Assembly: GCA_900557285.1 (NCBI GenBank)
Contig: USSJ01000021.1
Location: forward strand, 1-10,539
DNA length: 10,539 bases
Direction of reading: 5' to 3'
Origin: an uncultured Clostridia bacterium
GTDB lineage: Bacteria > Bacillota > Clostridia > Christensenellales > Borkfalkiaceae
A program made the position numbers and the translations under genes. The notes below the pieces were generated by a model. The model searched no databases. It was not told the DNA's origin and saw only the letters and a program-made list of their open reading frames with translations. Shown piece after piece: positions 6,595 through 10,539 of this stretch. Every line of letters begins with the position of its first letter. Position 1 is the first letter of the stretch.

Positions 6595-9261
6595 TCAAAC
6601 CATGCTTTCTTTTTTCACCGTCGACAAATTTTCACCCTGTTCCAAAGACGTATAGATATTTTCGGCGTATTGCGCGACTCCGCCGTACCCGCTGCTCCCC
6701 TTGGCAAGCGTCAGCCCGCTCAGATTGTAAACGGTCCGCAACTCTGTACATCCTGCAAACGCAAGTTCTCCGATCGATCTGAGCGTTTTGGGCAAAACGA
6801 CCTTTTGCAGGCCGCTTTGATAAAACGCCCCTTCCCGTATTTCCGTAATACCCTGCGGAATCGTGATTTCCGCAAGGGCACTGCAATTGCTGAAAACATA
6901 ATCCGGCAAAACAGTCAGAACGTTGCCTGTAAATTCGATCTTTTCCAGCATATAACACTCGGAAAACGCGTTTTCCCCCAATGCGGAGACTGCCGCAGGA
7001 ATCGTGACTTGCGTAAGCAAAGAATCCCTGTAAAACAAATTGTCCGCCACTCTATATTCTTCGATTTTGGAATCATACACAAAAAAATCAGGTAAGGTCA
7101 GAACGGTTTCACCCTGCGGGTAACCGATCAGGATCCATTGCGCCCCGAAATAACCGAACGTATACCCCAAAAGGCTTGCTTTGGGAACTGATTCTTCCCC
7201 GTTGTTATAAATTTTCAGAACATTTTTCGCTCCTGCATCGGACATATCCAGACTGCTGTTATTAAATATCTCATACAGTCTGTCGCATGCCTGAAAAATT
7301 TCAAAACCGACCTCCTGCAAGGACGCGGGAAGCGTGATCTCTGTCAGCTTGTCGCAACCATAAAAAGCATTATCTCCGATACTCATCACCCCTTCCGGAA
7401 TCTGCACTTCTTCCAGATTATAACACTCGGAAAAAGCATTGTCGCCTACCGTTTGCAGTGTATCGGGTAAATGGATCCTTTTTATCTCGCTGAATCGGTT
7501 GAATGCGCCGTCCACAAGCGTTGTTCCGCTTCGCACGGACACTTCTTCCACCAGATTTGTTTCAAGGCCGAAAAAGTAATCAAGCTTTTGCGGCGAAGAC
7601 AGATTGTCACCGAGATACGGCAATGTACAAATCTGCACTCCCGAGCTTCCCAATATGGATTTTCCGATCGTTTCCGTACAGTCGGGAATATGGATCTCCG
7701 TCAATGAAGTGCAATAAAACCATGCATTTTCCCCGATTTCCCGCAGGACCGTATTCTCTGTCAGATCAAACTCCGCAAGCTGTTCGCAATACTGAAAAGC
7801 GGCATTTCCGATACGCTCCAGCTCGGAAGCATCAAAGAAAGAAATCCTTGTAAACCCAAAAGCCGAAGCCCCTACTTCCCGAACAGACGGGATATCCAGT
7901 TCGGTAAGCTGCGAACAGCCGTTAAACGCGTTATCCCCGATCACCGGATCATCCAGATGACCGATCGTTAACTTACTGAGATTCATGCCGCTGCAAAATC
8001 TTTCCGGGATCTGCGGCATGCTTCCGACTTCCAGTTCACCTGTAATCTGACAATTCTGAAACAGTTTGTTGATCGTACTTTCTCCGTCCAGGCTCTTGAT
8101 TTTCATATCTTTTATAGAGCATTGAAAGAACAGAGAAGCAAAATCATCCAAAAAAACGATCTCCTGATCGATGATCACCGTTTCAAGATTATCACAGTAG
8201 GAAAATACATTTTCCGAAACATCTAAAGGCACGTCTGCATTGACCAACTGAATCGTTGCAAGCTCATCACATTCATGAAAAGAACATCTTCCGAGAAATT
8301 CAATTGCTGACAATTCCACCCTTTCCAAAGACCTGCAATAATTAAATGCGTAATCTCCGATGTATGTAAGACGATCGGAAACCACTTCTTTTAAGTTCTG
8401 ACAATATCTGAACGCCTGTTCTCCGATTTTCGTTACATTTTCAAAATTCACCGACTGCAGTTTGCTGCAATTTTCGAAAGCATCGGTTTTGATCGTAACC
8501 GTTCCCTTAAAAGTAACCGATTTCAAAGTATCACATCCGCTGAACGCATCGTTGTTGACACTCGTTACGGGATGCCCGTCAATTTCCGCCTCAATCGTAA
8601 CATTTACCGGCCGTCCCCAATACCCGGAAACAACGAGCTCGCTCCCTTCGCTTTTATTGCCGTCTGCAAAAGAATATCTGACGCCGTTTCTGAGAAAACT
8701 GTTTTTATCTTCCCCAAACGTTGCCGCCTGCCACGCCATGAATACCATCACGCAGCACAACAATAAAAACGTGACAAGGCTGACCCAAATCGGATAGACC
8801 GGTCTGCGGACGCGAACTTCCGTGATCTCCGGCGTTTTATTTTCTTTCCCCGAAACGGGCACTCCCGGAATTCTGCGCGGCGCAACGTCATACTCCATCG
8901 TTACGCCGTCTTCGTGCGGTACATACGCAAAATTTCCATACCTCGCACGGTTGATCTGTACGCGAAAATCCACACAATCTGCGGGCATTCCGATCTTTAC
9001 ATCCAAAACAAACGAGGTCTGTCCCGCCTTCCGCAGTTTGCCCACGGGAAAACGCCTCTCTCCTGTCCTTGTGCCGCGGGCGTCGTAAAATACGACCGTA
9101 AAATCCAGGCCCGTCAATGTTTCCTTCCGCAAATTATGCCACTTTAAAAGCAGATATTTCTTTCCCTGCTCCATAAAAATTACATAACTTTCCGTTTGCA
9201 AAAGAGGATCGCTCTGCAAAAAAGCGTATTCACCTTTGGAAATAATGTCAATTTCCTGCAT
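6595..9261 (-). CDS. Single-pass membrane protein with BspA-type leucine-rich-repeat ectodomain
   Basis: 888 residues. Residues 1-150 form a predicted beta-rich cytosolic domain related to that of the next gene upstream (GKKYLLLK, GLDFTVVFYDARG, RKAGQTSFVLDV). VRRPVYP then a membrane segment at about 157-178 gives N-in/C-out by the positive-inside rule. Residues about 235-860 are LRR_5/BspA repeats of the kind IGDNAFxxCxxLxEIxIP. They are interrupted around 665-725 by the linker that separates repeat blocks in many Firmicutes LRR_5 proteins (LKIYNNGEE to LIGYPQGETVLTLPDFF). The end (YGGVAQYAENIYTSLEQ) is also typical. No LPXTG or C-terminal anchor is present; the N-terminal segment does the anchoring. 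Such ectodomains bind proteins or surfaces in other bacteria; the ligand here is unknown. An AAGGGG lies 7 bases before the ATG, and the start overlaps the previous gene by 14 bases, suggesting coupled translation. DNA repeats are short and coding, for example 16 identical bases at 6951-6966 and 7419-7434. Confidence 0.92.
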   Translation of the reverse strand: MQEIDIISKGEYAFLQSDPLLQTESYVIFMEQGKKYLLLKWHNLRKETLTGLDFTVVFYDARGTRTGERRFPVGKLRKAGQTSFVLDVKIGMPADCVDFRVQINRARYGNFAYVPHEDGVTMEYDVAPRRIPGVPVSGKENKTPEITEVRVRRPVYPIWVSLVTFLLLCCVMVFMAWQAATFGEDKNSFLRNGVRYSFADGNKSEGSELVVSGYWGRPVNVTIEAEIDGHPVTSVNNDAFSGCDTLKSVTFKGTVTIKTDAFENCSKLQSVNFENVTKIGEQAFRYCQNLKEVVSDRLTYIGDYAFNYCRSLERVELSAIEFLGRCSFHECDELATIQLVNADVPLDVSENVFSYCDNLETVIIDQEIVFLDDFASLFFQCSIKDMKIKSLDGESTINKLFQNCQITGELEVGSMPQIPERFCSGMNLSKLTIGHLDDPVIGDNAFNGCSQLTELDIPSVREVGASAFGFTRISFFDASELERIGNAAFQYCEQLAEFDLTENTVLREIGENAWFYCTSLTEIHIPDCTETIGKSILGSSGVQICTLPYLGDNLSSPQKLDYFFGLETNLVEEVSVRSGTTLVDGAFNRFSEIKRIHLPDTLQTVGDNAFSECYNLEEVQIPEGVMSIGDNAFYGCDKLTEITLPASLQEVGFEIFQACDRLYEIFNNSSLDMSDAGAKNVLKIYNNGEESVPKASLLGYTFGYFGAQWILIGYPQGETVLTLPDFFVYDSKIEEYRVADNLFYRDSLLTQVTIPAAVSALGENAFSECYMLEKIEFTGNVLTVLPDYVFSNCSALAEITIPQGITEIREGAFYQSGLQKVVLPKTLRSIGELAFAGCTELRTVYNLSGLTLAKGSSGYGGVAQYAENIYTSLEQGENLSTVKKESMV

Positions 9262-9958
9262 TCTTCTTCCCCTTTTTCACAATTTTCGGATTTTTGATCT
9301 TTATCGCTATAAATGTTATGATCAGACTCACAACTATGATGATCCAGCCGAGATTGTAATCATTTGTCATCGCCACTGAATCGACCATGTAACTTTCCGC
9401 ATAGATGCCTGCAAAAATATTTGCAAGACAAAAACGTATAGCAAAAAAGCCCAGTGCATCCAAAACCGCGCACAAGGCTAAATACAGACAAAACCATTTT
9501 CGGGAAAGCCAAAACGGATTTCCCTTTGTTACTTCGATACCGTCCGCCTGATTCACAAAGACCGACGCACAAGTCGTTTGCATGGGCAATTCGATCTCGC
9601 CCGTAAAACCCGCGCGCAAAACCTTTTCACGGATATGCAATATGCGAAAAAGCTGACCTCTCTCCCCGAAAAGCAAAACGTCATAGTCAAGGAATCGGAT
9701 CGCATCCTCGATTTTGCAGATCAGGTATTTCTTTCCGCCGCGCTCCGACAGAATATACTCCTGAACATACTCCCGATATTTCCGATCCGGCTCATAAACC
9801 ACACTGTTGCCGCAAGAATCCCTTACCCGCTCCAATCCGCGCCCGGGAACTTCCGCAAAATCATTGCGGTACCGCAATATATACCGCGGCAACACAAATA
9901 TATGCAGAAATACAAAGATTCCGCAAACCACGATAAGTAATAAAATTCCCCCTGCCAT
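9248..9958 (-). CDS. Small membrane protein with cytosolic beta-type adaptor domain
   Basis: 236 residues from the chosen ATG. The first segment (GGILLLIVVCGIFVFLHIFVL, about 3-24) is followed by PRYILRYR, so the central domain is cytosolic. A further hydrophobic stretch (about 156-184, containing one Asp and one Arg) and a last segment (203-219) end in a very basic tail (KKGKKNAGN), giving N-out and C-in with three crossings. The central region, about 62-136, is related to the N-terminal domain of the LRR protein: GGKKYLICK against QGKKYLLLK, LDYDVLLFGERG against LDFTVVFYDARG, and VLRAGFTGEIEL against KLRKAGQTSFVL. I do not recognise a named family. The start at 9958 is preferred because GAGGTG (9963-9968) lies just upstream; an in-frame GTG at 9970 would place that site inside the gene. 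It is the first gene after the promoter at 10038-10066 and shares 14 bases with the LRR gene. The likely role is an adaptor or partner of the LRR receptor (inference). Confidence 0.85.
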   Translation of the reverse strand: MAGGILLLIVVCGIFVFLHIFVLPRYILRYRNDFAEVPGRGLERVRDSCGNSVVYEPDRKYREYVQEYILSERGGKKYLICKIEDAIRFLDYDVLLFGERGQLFRILHIREKVLRAGFTGEIELPMQTTCASVFVNQADGIEVTKGNPFWLSRKWFCLYLALCAVLDALGFFAIRFCLANIFAGIYAESYMVDSVAMTNDYNLGWIIIVVSLIITFIAIKIKNPKIVKKGKKNAGN

Positions 9959-9962
9959 TGCA

Positions 9963-9968
9963 CACCTC
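9963..9968 (-). promoter_or_regulatory. Ribosome binding site deciding the start at 9958
   Basis: The minus strand reads GAGGTG, and the GAGG part ends 6 bases before the ATG at 9958. The alternative in-frame GTG at 9968-9970 overlaps this site and has no good site of its own, so the shorter protein is chosen. Confidence 0.75.
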
Positions 9969-10031
9969 ACGGAAAGCCCTGCATAACCGTTTCAACCATC
10001 TGTTTTACGGCATCTCACTGTTCCTTTATAT
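9967..10031 (-). promoter_or_regulatory. 5' leader with a possible mini-ORF
   Basis: This is the untranslated leader between the predicted transcription start (about 10031) and the first gene. It contains AAAGGAA (10021-10027), then 7 bases, then ATG CCG TAA (10013-10005), a two-codon reading frame with ideal spacing. A second short frame, MVETVMQGFP (9999-9967), ends within the ribosome binding site of the first gene but has a poor site of its own. Either could be chance; no conservation can be judged from one sequence. Confidence 0.25.
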
Positions 10032-10037
10032 GTGCAT

Positions 10038-10066
10038 ATTGTATCATACGGATATAAGATTGTCAA
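10038..10066 (-). promoter_or_regulatory. Sigma-A type extended -10 promoter of the operon
   Basis: On the minus strand the -35 is TTGACA (10066-10061, a perfect match to consensus). The spacer is exactly 17 bases (10060-10044), and the -10 is TACAAT (10043-10038, one mismatch), preceded by TGA, which supplies the extended -10 TGn. Transcription should start near 10031 and run into the gene at 9958. No other comparable promoter was noticed between the following genes, whose spacing is too small for one, so this is the likely single promoter of the block. Such a strong core promoter in an otherwise costly operon suggests that a repressor or another control keeps it in check (inference). Confidence 0.85.
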
Positions 10067-10095
10067 TCATTCAACAATTTATTACACATCCGTAT
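10046..10095. repeat. Inverted repeat across the promoter, possible operator pair
   Basis: ATACGGAT (10046-10053) and its inverse complement ATCCGTAT (10088-10095) match over 8 bases, and over 9 of 10 when extended to 10046-10055 and 10086-10095. The first arm lies wholly in the spacer between -10 and -35; the second lies upstream of -35. The centres are about 42 bases apart, close to four helical turns, which would suit a repressor binding two sites on one face. No regulator gene is in the window. Confidence 0.4.
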
Positions 10096-10100
10096 AACAG

Positions 10101-10181
10101 AAAAATACATGCGCGGATCCTGTTGCACGTCATTGCGTTTTCTGACAAACGTCGGTCTTTGTTTGCCGAATTGCAACGCGC
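10101..10181 (-). terminator. Possible structured terminator after the ZIP gene
   Basis: In the minus-strand RNA, GCGCGTTGCA (10181-10172) can pair with TGCAA (10127-10123) and CGCGC (10115-10111) around a 7-base bulge. An inner 7-pair hairpin forms between 10167-10161 and 10150-10144. A TTTTT run follows at 10105-10101. The large loop and bulge make this a weak, unusual terminator; it may instead be chance structure. Readthrough from the ZIP gene into the operon is therefore possible. Confidence 0.25.
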
Positions 10182-10217
10182 TCCATGTACGACAAAAAAC
10201 AGTCCTTTTTCTCTGAT

Positions 10218-10539
10218 TCAGCCGAGAGCGACATCCAGCACCATCATAACCGCAAACCCGAACATGACTCCCCACGTACCGAGATGAGGGTGCGAAGCAA
10301 GATGCGAATCCGGGATAAGATCTTCCGCGACCACAAAGACCATGGCTCCCGCCGCGAAGGCAAGAAACCAGGGCTGCATGACCGTCAATGCCGACGCGAG
10401 GAAAAAGCCGACCACGGCAGAAACGGGCTCCACCGCTCCGCTTCCCATTCCGTACAGAAAAGCCTTTGCGCGGCTTTGCGTCGCCGCTTTCATAGGAAGC
10501 GCGACCGCCGCCCCTTCCGGAAAATTCTGAACGGCTATG
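10218..10539 (-). CDS. ZIP-family metal ion transporter, C-terminal part
   Basis: 106 residues are visible; the gene starts beyond the right edge. The reading frame opens with IAVQNFPEGAAVALPM, the ZIP transmembrane segment 4 signature (N and E are metal ligands in the family). It continues with a long small-residue helix containing GAVEPVSAVVG, then AGAMVFVVAEDLIPD, the segment 5 metal-site motif (usually EELIPE; here ED...PD, conservative). A short His-containing loop (SHLASHPHLG) precedes the last helix GTWGVMFGFAVMMVLDVALG and the TGA stop. ZIP proteins move zinc, iron or manganese into the cytosol across the membrane. An internal ATG at 10493 is not the start, because the conserved motif lies before it. 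The gene shares strand with the operon but is separated from it by 259 bases and a strong promoter, so it is probably a neighbour and not part of the system. The metal specificity cannot be told. Confidence 0.9.
   Translation of the reverse strand, partial: IAVQNFPEGAAVALPMKAATQSRAKAFLYGMGSGAVEPVSAVVGFFLASALTVMQPWFLAFAAGAMVFVVAEDLIPDSHLASHPHLGTWGVMFGFAVMMVLDVALG

Noticed and set aside
6595..8600. DNA-level tandem or CRISPR-like repeats in the LRR gene
   Set aside because: The periodic similarity comes from repeated protein units. Identical stretches are only about 16 bases, with no regular repeat-spacer pattern.
9248..9970. GTG start at 9970 for the small membrane protein
   Set aside because: The GTG overlaps the GAGGTG site that is correctly spaced for the ATG at 9958, so the ATG is preferred.
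10194..10217. Simple terminator directly after the ZIP stop (T run at 10199-10194)
   Set aside because: The only hairpin before the T run is a weak A/T pairing without a G+C stem.
10218..10539. ZIP transporter as a component of the system
   Set aside because: It is separated from the block by 259 bases and a strong promoter, and it belongs to a common housekeeping transporter family. Linkage would need co-occurrence evidence.

Overview
The window looks like a piece of a Firmicutes (Clostridia-type) chromosome of moderate G+C. The evidence is GAGG-type ribosome binding sites, a consensus sigma-A promoter, a BspA-type leucine-rich-repeat surface protein and a one-membrane style of protein anchoring. 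No ribosomal RNA or other taxonomic marker is present, so the assignment is inference. All recognisable genes lie on the minus strand, so transcription runs from high to low coordinates.

Layout in transcription order: (A) the 3' end of a ZIP-family metal transporter (10539-10218). (B) A 259-base intergenic region with a near-perfect extended -10 promoter (10066-10038), an inverted repeat that may be an operator, and a short leader. (C) A tightly packed gene block: a small membrane protein with a cytosolic beta-type domain (9958-9248); an 888-residue single-pass protein with a related cytosolic domain and a large outside leucine-rich-repeat domain (9261-6595); a 1049-residue protein combining a degenerate GH3 region, a membrane hairpin and a degenerate AAA+ domain (6584-3435); an intact membrane-anchored McrB-like AAA+ ATPase (3424-2117); a DUF2357-like protein with a long coiled coil (2093-336); and the start of a second membrane-anchored protein (332-1) that enters DNA 97% identical to the ATPase gene just as the window ends. 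Successive genes overlap by 14 bases or are separated by 10, 10, 23 and 3 bases, so they very probably form one operon.

The block does not match any system I can name. Its core resembles McrB plus a McrC-like (DUF2357) partner, but no nuclease or DNA-binding domain is visible. Every protein except the coiled-coil one is predicted to sit in the membrane with its ATPase-like or adaptor domain in the cytosol, and the leucine-rich-repeat protein places a recognition-type domain outside. My working inference is a membrane-bound signalling or defence machine: an outside LRR sensor, a cytosolic adaptor domain shared by two subunits, a ring built from active and dead AAA+ subunits, and a coiled-coil partner. 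Two features stand out: a dead AAA+ domain fused to a pseudo-glycosidase, and two ATPase genes with near-identical DNA in their stalk region but unrelated membrane anchors.
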